64,000 nt of DNA, taken from assembly GCF_037414475.1 (NCBI RefSeq), contig NZ_CP147913.1:10116501-10180500 (forward strand), written 5' to 3'. Shown piece by piece: positions 43,579 through 55,229 of this stretch; the stretch's first letter is position 1; the number at the start of each line of letters is the position of its first letter. Made by a program: the position numbers and the translations under genes. Under the pieces are notes generated by a model, which did not search any database, was not told the origin of the DNA, and worked only from the letters and a program-made list of their open reading frames with translations. Origin of the DNA: Myxococcus stipitatus (GTDB taxonomy: Bacteria; Myxococcota; Myxococcia; Myxococcales; Myxococcaceae).

Positions 43579-44823
43579 GTGGAAGCCATTCCCCCTGCCC
43601 CACCCCGAATCCTCATCGTCGACGATGACGACTCCGTCCGAGACGTCATCTCCGTCCTCCTGCGTGAAGAGGGCTACAACTGCGTCGTCGCAAGCGGCGC
43701 CGAGATGGCGCTGGACGTAGCGGGCGAGGAAGACACCCCGCTCGTCATCAGCGACATGAAGATGCCGGGCAAGGACGGCCTCTGGTTGCTGGAGAACCTC
43801 CGGGAACGGCTGCCAGACACGTCGGTCATCATGCTCACCGGCTATGGCGACACGGAGTCCGCGGTGGACTGCCTGCGCCGCGGCGCGGTGGACTACCTGC
43901 TCAAGCCACCCAAGCTCACCGACCTCATCCGAGCCATCGAACGGGCGCTCGCCAAGCGTCGCATCGAGATGGCGCGCAAGCGCTACCAGAAGAAGCTGGA
44001 GCGCAAGGTCCGGGACCGCACGGCGGAGCTCAGAAGCGCGCTGCACAACATCGCCAACACGTACCAGAACACGCTGCTGGCGCTGGTGGCCGCGCTCGAC
44101 GCGCGCGAGCACGAGACGAGCGACCACTCCCAACGCGTGGTCAGCTACACGTCCGCCATCGCCACGCGCATGGGCATCCAGGGCAAGGAGCTGGAGGAGA
44201 TTGGCCGAGGCGCGCTGCTGCACGACATCGGGAAGATTGGCGTGCCGGACGCGGTGCTGCTCAAGCCTGGCAAGCTGACGCCGGACGAGTGGCTGGAGAT
44301 GCGCAAGCATCCGGAGATCGGCTTCCAGATGATCCAGGCCATCCCCTTCCTCGCCACGCCGTCCGCCATCGTGTTGTCGCACCAGGAGCGCTTCGACGGC
44401 GCGGGATATCCGCGAGGGCTCCAGCGGCAGGAGATCCACATCGGCGCGCGCATCTTCGCGGTGGCCGACACGTTGGACGCGATGACGAGCGACCGGCCGT
44501 ACCGCAAGGGCACCTCGTTCGCGAACGCCATCCAGGAGATCCGCCGCTGCGCCAACACCCAGTTCGACCCGGAAGTGGTCCGGGCGTTCCTGGACATTGG
44601 AGAGGAAGGCCTCATCCGCATCAAGGAGGAGATGGCGCTCAAGAAGCTCCAGCTCCCGCAGGCGGAGCAGGAAGCCAATGACGCCGAGGCCGAGCTGGCG
44701 CGGCTGACGGACCTGGACGATGAGCTCGAGCCCGCCCCCGCCACGCCTGCACGCACTGGCACGAGCGAGACGGCGGAGACGAAGGCGCCCATCATCCGGT
44801 CCGCCACCGGCAGCGAGGGTTGA
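43579..44823 (+). CDS. response regulator with HD-GYP c-di-GMP phosphodiesterase domain
   Basis: The product (414 aa) joins a receiver domain (residues 10-122, phospho-acceptor Asp59 in VISDMKMPG, Lys109) by a coiled coil (about 125-165) to an HD-GYP domain: DHSQRV, HD at 215-216 in LLHDIGKIG, and HQERFDGAGYPRG with GYP at 276-278. All metal ligands appear present, so it should hydrolyse c-di-GMP. The acidic, Ala/Pro-rich tail (360-414) is unstructured. No kinase gene is adjacent. Start is GTG 43579. Confidence 0.94.
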   Translation: MEAIPPAPPRILIVDDDDSVRDVISVLLREEGYNCVVASGAEMALDVAGEEDTPLVISDMKMPGKDGLWLLENLRERLPDTSVIMLTGYGDTESAVDCLRRGAVDYLLKPPKLTDLIRAIERALAKRRIEMARKRYQKKLERKVRDRTAELRSALHNIANTYQNTLLALVAALDAREHETSDHSQRVVSYTSAIATRMGIQGKELEEIGRGALLHDIGKIGVPDAVLLKPGKLTPDEWLEMRKHPEIGFQMIQAIPFLATPSAIVLSHQERFDGAGYPRGLQRQEIHIGARIFAVADTLDAMTSDRPYRKGTSFANAIQEIRRCANTQFDPEVVRAFLDIGEEGLIRIKEEMALKKLQLPQAEQEANDAEAELARLTDLDDELEPAPATPARTGTSETAETKAPIIRSATGSEG

Positions 44824-44882
44824 GTCGCCGAGGGGAATGAGATGAACGGGTCCTCGGCGGCTGTTATGAAGTCAGCCCGCCC

Positions 44883-45896
44883 GTGATGACGCCCGCTCCA
44901 TCCACCGACCCGCTCGCGCCGCCTCTGCTGGACGCGCAGGGGCGCCGCATGACGTACCTGCGGCTGAGCATCACGGACCGCTGCAACTTCCGCTGCACGT
45001 ACTGCTCGCCCGCGTCCTGGGGTGGCAAGAAGGACCTCCTGGGCGCGGAGGAGCTGGGGCGCATCGCGTCCCTCTTCGCGGCCATGGGCATCCGCCGCGT
45101 GCGACTCACCGGCGGCGAGCCGCTCATCCGGCCCGACATCCTGGACATCGCGCGCCGAATCTCCAGCATCCCTGGCGTGCGGCACCTGGCCATCACCACC
45201 AACGCAAGCCACCTGGAGCCGCTCGCCGTCCCCCTGCGCGAGGCGGGTGTCGACCAGCTCAACCTCAGCCTGGACACGCTGTCGGCGGAGACCTTCCGCC
45301 GCATCTCCAAGCAGGGGGACTTCGACGCGATTCTGCGAGGCATCGACCGGGCCGCGGAGGCGGGCTACGGCGCGCTCAAGCTCAACGTCGTGGTGATGCG
45401 AGGGGTGAACGACCACGAGGCCCGCGCGCTGGTCGACTACGCCCACGCCCGCGGCATCACCCCCCGCTTCATCGAGCTGATGCCCTTTGGCCAGGGCGTC
45501 CCCGTCCCCACCGCCGAACTCGTCGAGCGGCTGCGAAGCGACGGCCTGCCCCTCTCCCCCGAGCCCGAGGACTCGAGCGCACCCGCCGACTCCGTCACCT
45601 CCGGACCCGCGCGCTACTGGAGCGCTCCAGGCGGGCGCGTGGGGTTCATCTCTCCCCTCACCCAGAACTTCTGTGGCGGGTGCAACCGCGTGCGTGTGGC
45701 CTCCAACGGCGACCTGCGCAGCTGCCTGGGGGGACGCGCACAGGCGCCCCTGCATCAGCTCATCCGGGGAGGAGCCACGGATGTGGAGCTGGCGCGCGCC
45801 ATCCGCGCGGCCCTGGGCGACAAGCCCGAGGGACACCGCTTCACCGAGCCGGGCAACGGCGCCACGCTGCTGTCGATGATGGGCATCGGCGGCTGA
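44883..45896 (+). CDS. moaA: GTP 3',8-cyclase (molybdenum cofactor)
   Basis: The product (337 aa) is a radical-SAM enzyme that converts GTP to the cyclic precursor used for cPMP. The N-terminal cluster is CNFRCTYC, LTGGEPLIRPDILDI is in the SAM domain, and the C-terminal cluster uses CGGCNRVRVASNGDLRSCLGG, ending GNG rather than the usual GG tail. GTG 44883 is directly followed by ATG 44886. No moaC, moaD or moaE is close. Confidence 0.95.
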   Translation: MMTPAPSTDPLAPPLLDAQGRRMTYLRLSITDRCNFRCTYCSPASWGGKKDLLGAEELGRIASLFAAMGIRRVRLTGGEPLIRPDILDIARRISSIPGVRHLAITTNASHLEPLAVPLREAGVDQLNLSLDTLSAETFRRISKQGDFDAILRGIDRAAEAGYGALKLNVVVMRGVNDHEARALVDYAHARGITPRFIELMPFGQGVPVPTAELVERLRSDGLPLSPEPEDSSAPADSVTSGPARYWSAPGGRVGFISPLTQNFCGGCNRVRVASNGDLRSCLGGRAQAPLHQLIRGGATDVELARAIRAALGDKPEGHRFTEPGNGATLLSMMGIGG

Positions 45897-46002
45897 GCGC
45901 CGCCGCGGCGTGCTCACGCGAGAAACACGACGGGCGGACCCGCGCCTTCGCGCATGGCCCGCCCGAGTGGGAACCTGGCTCCGCGAGGGAGCCGGTGCCT
46001 GA

Positions 46003-46392
46003 CTACTTCACCAGCCGGATGGCGAACGGGTACTTGTACGTCTGCCCCTCATTCGCCTTCAGCCCGCCGAGGATGGGGAACACCAGCGCCAGGACGCCGA
46101 CCGCGAGCCCCAGCAGCACGCCAATGCCGAGGCAGGACGTGGCCACCGCGATGATGGCCGCGATGAAGCACGTGATCTGGAAGTTCAGCGACTCCACCGC
46201 GTGCGCGCGGACGAAGGAGGACTCCTTGCCCTTCGTCAGCATCAGCACCAGCGGAACAGCGAACCCCAGCCCCACGAAGTTGCCGAGGATGGTGCCGATA
46301 TGCGCGACAAGGCCCATCGTCTTGTCGTCCTGAGAAACCATCGGCGATCCCGTGATGTACGAACCCATTTGCTCCCGCGGTGGAGTCTCCAT
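46003..46392 (-). CDS. DUF4870-family membrane protein
   Basis: The product (129 aa) has three or four membrane helices (MGLVAHIGTILGNFVGLGFA; LNFQITCFIAAIIAVATSCL; IGVLLGLAVGVLALVFPILG) with KGKESSFVRAHAVESLNFQI between them, the DUF4870 (Tic20-like) signature. ATG 46392 follows GGGAGGGAG. Role unknown. Confidence 0.88.
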   Translation of the reverse strand: METPPREQMGSYITGSPMVSQDDKTMGLVAHIGTILGNFVGLGFAVPLVLMLTKGKESSFVRAHAVESLNFQITCFIAAIIAVATSCLGIGVLLGLAVGVLALVFPILGGLKANEGQTYKYPFAIRLVK

Positions 46393-46548
46393 GAAGTCTC
46401 CCTCCCGATATCCGTCGAGGGCGCGAATGCCGCGCCCATGCGCACATACCATCGCACGCACGCCCTCGAATTGTCACGTCTCGGACAGGCGCGTCACCGA
46501 GTCGTTTGACGGCCTCGGCCCCGAAACCCAGGGCCGAGGCGCCACGGC

Positions 46549-48426
<1,878 letters not shown>

Positions 48427-48458
48427 TCAACTCCTCGAGGACGGGCGGGAAGGCAGAC

Positions 48459-48477
48459 GGAGCCCCAGCAGGGCTCC
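48459..48477 (-). promoter_or_regulatory. hairpin downstream of the TPP riboswitch (possible expression platform)
   Basis: Perfect 7-bp stem GGAGCCC / GGGCTCC with a 5-nt loop, without a T-run. It lies between the aptamer and the thiC ribosome site and could be part of the switching platform. Confidence 0.5.
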
Positions 48478-48480
48478 ATG

Positions 48481-48574
48481 CCGCTTCCCTCCGCCGGTAT
48501 GACCCGGTTCAGGTTCCAAGGGTTGGCCGCGCCGCGCGGCCGTCTCAGCCCCTGACAAGGGGCACCCCTAGCGA
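48481..48574 (-). promoter_or_regulatory. TPP riboswitch (THI element) upstream of thiC
   Basis: On the minus strand the conserved order of the thiamine-pyrophosphate aptamer is present: AGGGGTGCC, GGGGCTGAGA, an internal GC-rich hairpin, ACCCTT...GAACCTGAACCGGGTCA, then CCGGCGGAGGGAAGCGG. CTGAGA and ACCTGA are the TPP-contact segments. It should turn thiC down when TPP is plentiful. Confidence 0.96.
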
Positions 48575-48799
48575 CTGGGTGAGCATCTAGCCCACACCCA
48601 GGCGGGGTTCAACCCACCCGGAGGCGGGGCCCAAGGCTCTCCAGTGAACATCCGCCGCGCAAGTCCTGCGGGGCCAGCCGTGGAGGCGCAATCCTTGCGC
48701 GCGCCAGACGCCGGAATCACCGTTCCCCGAGCGAAGCCGGTCTGGCCCTTGTCCTGCAACGGCCCGCCGGAGAACCAGCGAACGGAAAGAGCGCCCCAC

Positions 48800-49231
48800 A
48801 TGAAAATCGTCGGAGAGCTGATGACACGCGAGGTGGTCACGCTCAAGGAGACGCAGAACCTGGGCAAGGCGGAGGACCTGCTGAGCATGCACAGCATCCG
48901 GCATCTGCCTGTCACGCGGCAGGGCAAGCTCGTGGGGCTCGTCACGCACCGTGACCTGCTGAGGGCCGCGGCCACTCACGCATCGGACCCGGCCGCGCAG
49001 CCGCTGTGGGCCGCGGACATCATGACTCGCGACGTGACGACGGTGACGCCCAACGACTCGCTGCGCGAGGCCGTGGCGATGATGCTGCGCAACAAGTTCG
49101 GCTGCCTCCCGGTGGTGTCGGGCGACGGGACGCTGGTGGGCATCCTCACGGAGGCGGACCTCGTGCGCTACGCGCAGCACCTCATCGAGGACAAGGACCG
49201 CCGGGAGCTGGCACGAGAGTTCAACGCCTGA
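48800..49231 (+). CDS. two-CBS-domain protein
   Basis: The product (143 aa) is a tandem CBS pair: VGELMTREVVTLKETQNLGKA with RHLPVTRQGKLVGLVTHRDLL, then AADIMTRDVTTVTPNDSLRE with GCLPVVSGDGTLVGILTEADLV. Such proteins bind adenine nucleotides and regulate partners. ATG 48800 has GGAAAGAG upstream; an in-frame open stretch before it is not conserved. Confidence 0.92.
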   Translation: MKIVGELMTREVVTLKETQNLGKAEDLLSMHSIRHLPVTRQGKLVGLVTHRDLLRAAATHASDPAAQPLWAADIMTRDVTTVTPNDSLREAVAMMLRNKFGCLPVVSGDGTLVGILTEADLVRYAQHLIEDKDRRELAREFNA

Positions 49232-49312
49232 AACTCCCCGGCCCACGCCTCCCCGCGTGGGTCCTCACGCGCCGTGCCTCGCCCCACGTCCTCGCGACGG
49301 TGACTCCCCATC

Positions 49313-50725
49313 ATGTCCCCTCCCCTTGCCTCGATGCACGACGCCGAGGCCACCCCCGCCATGCCCATCGAGGCCATCGCCGCCCCGCCGTCGCGGCGGC
49401 ATTGGCTCCGGCCCGCGCTCGCGGCCTTGGGCCTGGCGGCCGTGGGGCTAGTCGCGGGCTTCGGGGTGGAGGGCGACGTGGCGTCGCGCGCGGTGCTGGT
49501 GGCGGGCGTCTGCCTGGTGTTGTGGTTGTCGGAGCTGGTGCCCCCTTTTGTTCCCACGTTGCTCCTGCTCGGTGCCACGCCCGTGGTGCTGGGCCCTCTG
49601 GCGCCGGACTACCGGCTGTCCTCGGTGCTCACGTGGTGCGCGGACCCGGTGCTCATCCTCTTCCTCGGCGGCTTCACGCTGGAAGTGGCGGCCATGCGAC
49701 ATGGCCTCGACTCCGCGGTCGCCCGGCACGTCGTGCGGTGGTCCAGGGGACGGCCCCGCCTGCTGCTCCTGCTGGTGATGGGCGGCGTGGCCTTCCTCTC
49801 CATGTGGATGTCCAACGTGGCCGCCGCGGCGATGATGCTGGCGGCGCTCCGGCCCGTGCTGCTCGCCGCGCCCCCTGGCGCGCCCCTGCGGCCCGCCCTG
49901 CTTGCGAGCGTGGCGCTGGGCGCGAACCTCGGCGGAATGGCGACCCCCGTGGGCAGTGGCCCCAACGCCCTCGCCGTGTCCGCCGCGAGCACCTTCGCGC
50001 CCGTCACCTTCGCGGGATGGATGGCCTTCGCCCTGCCACTCACCGCGCTGATGCTGCTCCTGGGGTTCGGCCTCATCCTGCTGCGCTTTCGCGTGAGCGG
50101 ACCACTGACCTTGCCCGCAACACCCGCCACCCGGGCGCTGAGCCCCTCCGGCCGGCGGGTGCTCGCAGTAAGTGCCGCCTGTGTGGTGGCCTGGCTGACG
50201 GAGCCCCTGCACGGCGTGCCCGCACCGGTGGTCGCCCTGGGCGCCACCGCGCTGCTGTTCGGCACCGGGCTGCTGCGGCGCGAGGACCTGGGCCGGTTGG
50301 ACTGGTCGACCTTGCTGCTCATCGCGGGAGGGCTCGCGCTGGGCAAGCTCCTGGAGCACTCCGGGGTGGTGGCCCATGCGCTCGACGGCGCGAGGCTGGA
50401 GGCCCTGCCCCGCGAGGCGCGGCTGGGGGCGCTGGTCGTCGTCGCGGCCGCGCTGTCGGCGCTGATGAGCAACACGGGCACCGCGGCCCTGCTTCTCCCA
50501 CTGGCCCTGAGCGTGGAGCCCTCCGCGTCCACCCCCATCCTCGTCGCCATGGGGTGCTCGTTCGGCATCCCCTTCGCCATCAGCACGCCCCCCAACGCCA
50601 TGGCCGCGGGCGAGGGGCTCGACACTTCGGAGCTCCTGCGGCTGGGGCTGCCCCTCATGGCGGTGGGTTGTCTGCTGGTCAGCGTCACTGGACCGTGGGT
50701 GCTACGTCTCTTTGGCCTGCCATGA
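49313..50725 (+). CDS. SLC13/DASS-family anion transporter
   Basis: The product (470 aa) has about 11 membrane helices after a 30-residue soluble start. MSNVAAAAMMLAAL and MSNTGTAALLLPLAL are the two SNT-type motifs that bind Na+ and substrate in the divalent anion:sodium symporters, and FAISTPPNAMAAG fits the C-terminal half. Dicarboxylate, sulfate or phosphate are possible substrates. ATG 49313 overlaps no gene; the CBS protein ends 82 bases earlier. Confidence 0.92.
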   Translation: MSPPLASMHDAEATPAMPIEAIAAPPSRRHWLRPALAALGLAAVGLVAGFGVEGDVASRAVLVAGVCLVLWLSELVPPFVPTLLLLGATPVVLGPLAPDYRLSSVLTWCADPVLILFLGGFTLEVAAMRHGLDSAVARHVVRWSRGRPRLLLLLVMGGVAFLSMWMSNVAAAAMMLAALRPVLLAAPPGAPLRPALLASVALGANLGGMATPVGSGPNALAVSAASTFAPVTFAGWMAFALPLTALMLLLGFGLILLRFRVSGPLTLPATPATRALSPSGRRVLAVSAACVVAWLTEPLHGVPAPVVALGATALLFGTGLLRREDLGRLDWSTLLLIAGGLALGKLLEHSGVVAHALDGARLEALPREARLGALVVVAAALSALMSNTGTAALLLPLALSVEPSASTPILVAMGCSFGIPFAISTPPNAMAAGEGLDTSELLRLGLPLMAVGCLLVSVTGPWVLRLFGLP

Positions 50726-50844
50726 GCTACCCTCCTCTTCCCGTCCCGGACTCCAGGGCGAATCCCGGGTCCAACATGAAGCACCTTCGCGGCACACGGG
50801 TTGAAAGGGCAATGCCGGAGCACGTCCCGGCGGAGGGAGAGCCC

Positions 50845-51366
50845 ATGACGTCCGTTACCGTCACAGAGTACGAAACGCGTCTGTACTGGCAAGGCGAGCA
50901 TGGTGCCGTCCTGACGAGCGACCGTGCGCCCCCCGTTCCCATCGGGCTGCCGCTCGTCGAGCAGGGCACGCCGGACAGCGGACGCTGGGCACCGGAGGCG
51001 CTGCTGGTCGGCGCGGTGGAAGGGCGCACGCTGCTGGCGTTCCTCGAGCGCGCGCGTGAAGCCGACGTGCGCATCCTCTTCTATCAAAGCAGCGCCGTGG
51101 CCCGGGTCGTCGCGGGTCAGGGCCAGGCCCCGCACCTCACGGACCTCATCGTCCGCCCCCACGTCGCGGTGGCCACGGACGCGGACGCGGAGGTGGTGCG
51201 CCTCATCTTCTCCGAGCTGCCGGCACAGTGCTTCCCCAGCTCCGTCATCCAGATTTCTCCCCGCATCGAACCGGTGGTGGAGACGTGGCACTCCCGCGCC
51301 ACGAGCCTCCTCACCCAATCTGATACTTCCCGCGCGCGGCCCACGCCGCGCCTCGCACTCCCCTGA
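50845..51366 (+). CDS. OsmC-family protein lacking the first active-site cysteine
   Basis: The product (173 aa) has the OsmC/Ohr beta-sheet start (TVTEYETRLYWQGEHGAVLTSD), a PEALLVGAVEGRTLLAFLER helix where the family normally has the first redox Cys (here E59/G60), and the second Cys in ELPAQCFPSSVIQ. With one Cys missing it may be a non-peroxidatic OsmC-like protein. ATG 50845 follows GGAGGGAG; an in-frame ATG 50812 would add 11 residues. Confidence 0.8.
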   Translation: MTSVTVTEYETRLYWQGEHGAVLTSDRAPPVPIGLPLVEQGTPDSGRWAPEALLVGAVEGRTLLAFLERAREADVRILFYQSSAVARVVAGQGQAPHLTDLIVRPHVAVATDADAEVVRLIFSELPAQCFPSSVIQISPRIEPVVETWHSRATSLLTQSDTSRARPTPRLALP

Positions 51367-51384
51367 CCCTTCGAGCCCCCATCC

Positions 51385-52806
<1,422 letters not shown>

Positions 52807-52858
52807 CACCCCAACAGGTCACCTCCGCGCGGCACGCGAGTGTCGTGCGGACGAGGTC

Positions 52859-52900
52859 TACGACAACCGTCGTTGACAGTTACGACACCCGTCGTAATAC
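52859..52900 (+). promoter_or_regulatory. promoter with two BlaI-type operator dyads
   Basis: -35 TTGACA (52873-52878) and -10 TAATAC (52895-52900) are 16 bases apart. Two inverted repeats with TACGAC/GTCGT half sites flank and span it: TACGACAACCGTCGTT (52859-52874) and TTACGACACCCGTCGTAA (52880-52897). This resembles the BlaI/MecI operator layout, and the gene downstream encodes such a repressor. Start codon ATG 52909 lies 9 bases after the -10. Confidence 0.85.
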
Positions 52901-52908
52901 TCCGGCGG

Positions 52909-53301
52909 ATGATGCCCGTTCCTCCCCAGCCGACGCGCGCCGAGCTGGCCATCCTCCGGGTCCTCTGGCAGCTGGGCCCCAGCACCGTGCGCCAGGTGCA
53001 TGAGTCGCTCCGGGACACGCAGGACAATGACACCGGTTACACGACGGTGCTCAAGCTCCTGCAGAACATGACGGAGAAGGGGCTCGTTCAGCGGGACGAG
53101 AGCGAGCGCACCCACGTCTATGAAGCGGCCCTCAGTCAGAAGCGCACGCAGCGCGATTTGTTGCGCGACTTGATGGACCGTGCCTTCGGCGGCTCCGCAT
53201 CCAGTGTCGTGGCCCAGGCACTGTCGATGAAGCGGGCGTCCGCGGAGGAGTTGGCGGAGATTCGGAAGCTGCTGGACGAGCACGAGAGGCGGGGGAAGTG
53301 A
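52909..53301 (+). CDS. BlaI/MecI-family transcriptional repressor
   Basis: The product (130 aa) is a winged-helix repressor: RAELAILRVLWQLGPSTVRQVHESL, DTGYTTVLKLLQNMTEKGLVQRDE, and a C-terminal dimerisation helix with FGGSASSVVAQALSM. Its operator dyads overlap its own promoter (autoregulation). ATG 52909 and ATG 52912 are both possible; at 9 bases from the -10 the message is nearly leaderless. The next gene overlaps by one base. Confidence 0.95.
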   Translation: MMPVPPQPTRAELAILRVLWQLGPSTVRQVHESLRDTQDNDTGYTTVLKLLQNMTEKGLVQRDESERTHVYEAALSQKRTQRDLLRDLMDRAFGGSASSVVAQALSMKRASAEELAEIRKLLDEHERRGK

Positions 53302-55196
53302 TGGACGTGCTGGACTCGCTCGAACGGGCCCTTCTCGCTTTTGTCTGGCAGGGAGCGGCGGTGGCGCTGGTGACGGCCGGAGCACTGGCCTTGATATCGC
53401 GGCGGGCGGCCCAAGGACGCTATGTCGTCGCGTGCCTGGGGTTGTTGACCATGGCGGTGCTCCCCCTCCTCACGTTCCTGGGGGCGGTGCTCGAGGGCCT
53501 GGGGGCCACGGCCGCAAGCAGCCTGTCATCCGCGCCGGTCCTCCCTGTCGCGCGCGCCACCACGACGCTCGTGGTGGACATGGCGCCGAACGCGGGGGGG
53601 GCGGCGTCTCCCTCCTGGTTGGAGCTTCCCACGCACTGGCTGCTTCCGGCGTGGTGCTTCGGGGTGCTGCTCCTGTCGGCGAGGACGCTCATCTCCTGGT
53701 ACTGCGCCCAACGGCTGTCGCGGTTGCACACGCGGGAGCCCGCCGCCGCCTGGCGCGAGGCCTTCGAGCGTGCGCTCTCGCGGATGCAGTTGAGCCGACC
53801 CGTGCGGCTCCTGGCGTCGGCTCGCGTGGACGTGCCGCAGGTCATCGGCTTGTGGCGTCCGCTCATCCTCGTCCCCGCGGGCGCCATCGTGGGGCTGACT
53901 CCCGCGCAGCTCGAGGCGGTGCTCTCGCACGAGCTGGCCCACATCCAGCGCCACGACTATCTGGTGAACCTGCTCCAGGCGCTGGTCGAGACCTTCCTGT
54001 TCTACCACCCTGCCGTCTGGTGGTTGTCCCATCGCATCCGCGAAGAGCGTGAGCACTGCGCCGATGACCTGGCCGTGCGCTCCTGCGGTGACGCGGTCCT
54101 CTATGCCCGAGCCCTCGCGCACATCGAGCAGGTTCGCGCATCCCCTTCCCCCATGCCCGCGCTTGGGGCGAACGGAGGTTCCTTGCTATCGCGCATCCGC
54201 CGTCTGCTGGGGGTCCCCGAGAGCCATGCCCCCCGCCGGCCGTGGAGGCTGGTCAGCGGTATCGGTGGCGCGGCGCTCGTCGTGGTCCTGGGGGCCTCGC
54301 AGGTTCCCCTCCCCGCGATGGCCGAAGCCCCCCTCGCGCCGGTTGTCCTCGCGCTGCCGACGCCTTCGGCCGCACAGCTGGCACGCGCCTTCGAGAGCAT
54401 CGAGCCCACTGCGCATCGGCCCCTCGTCGCCCCGCTCCCGAAGGTGCTCCCGCTCAAGCTCGACAACGCGAGCAAGGCTCCGGTGCGTCTCTCGGCGAAG
54501 CCTTCCACCAAGAAGCCTCGCACCCCGCCCCCGTCGACGCTGCTCATTCCGGACACGGAGGGAATCGCCCGAACGGAGCTGCCTCGGACGCCGTATCCGC
54601 TCGAAGCGGAGCCGGCCCAGGCTGTCGCCGTGGAGGAAACCAAGCCCACGCCGCCCGTCGAGGCCGTCGCGGCGGTGCCCGCTCCCGCGCCGGTCGTCGA
54701 GCCCGTTGCCTTGGTGCCTCCACGTCCCTCACAGGTGCCCTCCGAGGATGGAGTCTTCACCTTGGGGCCCGGCATCACCCCGCCCCGCTTCGTCTCGGGA
54801 CAGCGCCTCAACTTCGCCGACCTGACGCAGAACATCCGCGCGCGTGTCTCCGCCGTGCCCAAGGGCATCGTGGTGACCCGCTGCACCATCACCACCGACG
54901 GCACCGTGACGGACTGCAAGTCCCTGCAGGGACTCTCCGGTCTGGAGGACGGCATCATCCGCACCCTGACCACGTGGCGCTATGCGCCCGCCATGCTCGA
55001 CGGCAAGCCGGTCCCCGTGCACTACGACTTCGACATCTGGTTCACGAACGAGCCCGGTGGTGGTGTCGAGGAGCAGCGGCGGTTCGCCCGCGCGGAGATT
55101 CCTGGGACTCGCGCGGATGGCTCCAGCCCCAATGGGTGTGTCCTCTGCGCGAGCGTCTCCGCCTCCAGCCTCGTGGCGCCGCCCATCGGATTCTGA
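53301..55196 (+). CDS. BlaR1/M56-type membrane metalloprotease with TonB-like C-terminal domain
   Basis: The product (631 aa) has three or four N-terminal helices, then the zinc-protease site LSHELAHIQRHD (H210, E211, H214) and EEREHCADDLAV, a membrane segment near residue 325, a Pro/Ala-rich linker (about 360-480), and a C-terminal TonB-like domain (about 500-590: RVSAVPKGIVVTRCTITTDGTV, LTTWRYAPAMLDGKPV). It lacks the penicillin-sensor domain of BlaR1, so the inducer is probably another ligand. ATG 53301 (or GTG 53298). Confidence 0.9.
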   Translation: MDVLDSLERALLAFVWQGAAVALVTAGALALISRRAAQGRYVVACLGLLTMAVLPLLTFLGAVLEGLGATAASSLSSAPVLPVARATTTLVVDMAPNAGGAASPSWLELPTHWLLPAWCFGVLLLSARTLISWYCAQRLSRLHTREPAAAWREAFERALSRMQLSRPVRLLASARVDVPQVIGLWRPLILVPAGAIVGLTPAQLEAVLSHELAHIQRHDYLVNLLQALVETFLFYHPAVWWLSHRIREEREHCADDLAVRSCGDAVLYARALAHIEQVRASPSPMPALGANGGSLLSRIRRLLGVPESHAPRRPWRLVSGIGGAALVVVLGASQVPLPAMAEAPLAPVVLALPTPSAAQLARAFESIEPTAHRPLVAPLPKVLPLKLDNASKAPVRLSAKPSTKKPRTPPPSTLLIPDTEGIARTELPRTPYPLEAEPAQAVAVEETKPTPPVEAVAAVPAPAPVVEPVALVPPRPSQVPSEDGVFTLGPGITPPRFVSGQRLNFADLTQNIRARVSAVPKGIVVTRCTITTDGTVTDCKSLQGLSGLEDGIIRTLTTWRYAPAMLDGKPVPVHYDFDIWFTNEPGGGVEEQRRFARAEIPGTRADGSSPNGCVLCASVSASSLVAPPIGF

Positions 55197-55229
55197 AGCG
55201 AGGCTCCGGGGGCGCGCGGTGTCCCGACG

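Larger units (their letters stand above)
48427..48799. other. divergent leader region thiC / CBS-domain gene
   Basis: This 373-base region contains the TPP riboswitch (minus strand, 48481-48574), a 7-bp GC hairpin at 48459-48477 between the switch and thiC, and on the right the start signals of the CBS protein (GGAAAGAG before ATG 48800). The rest (about 48575-48790) has no feature I can name. Confidence 0.7.
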
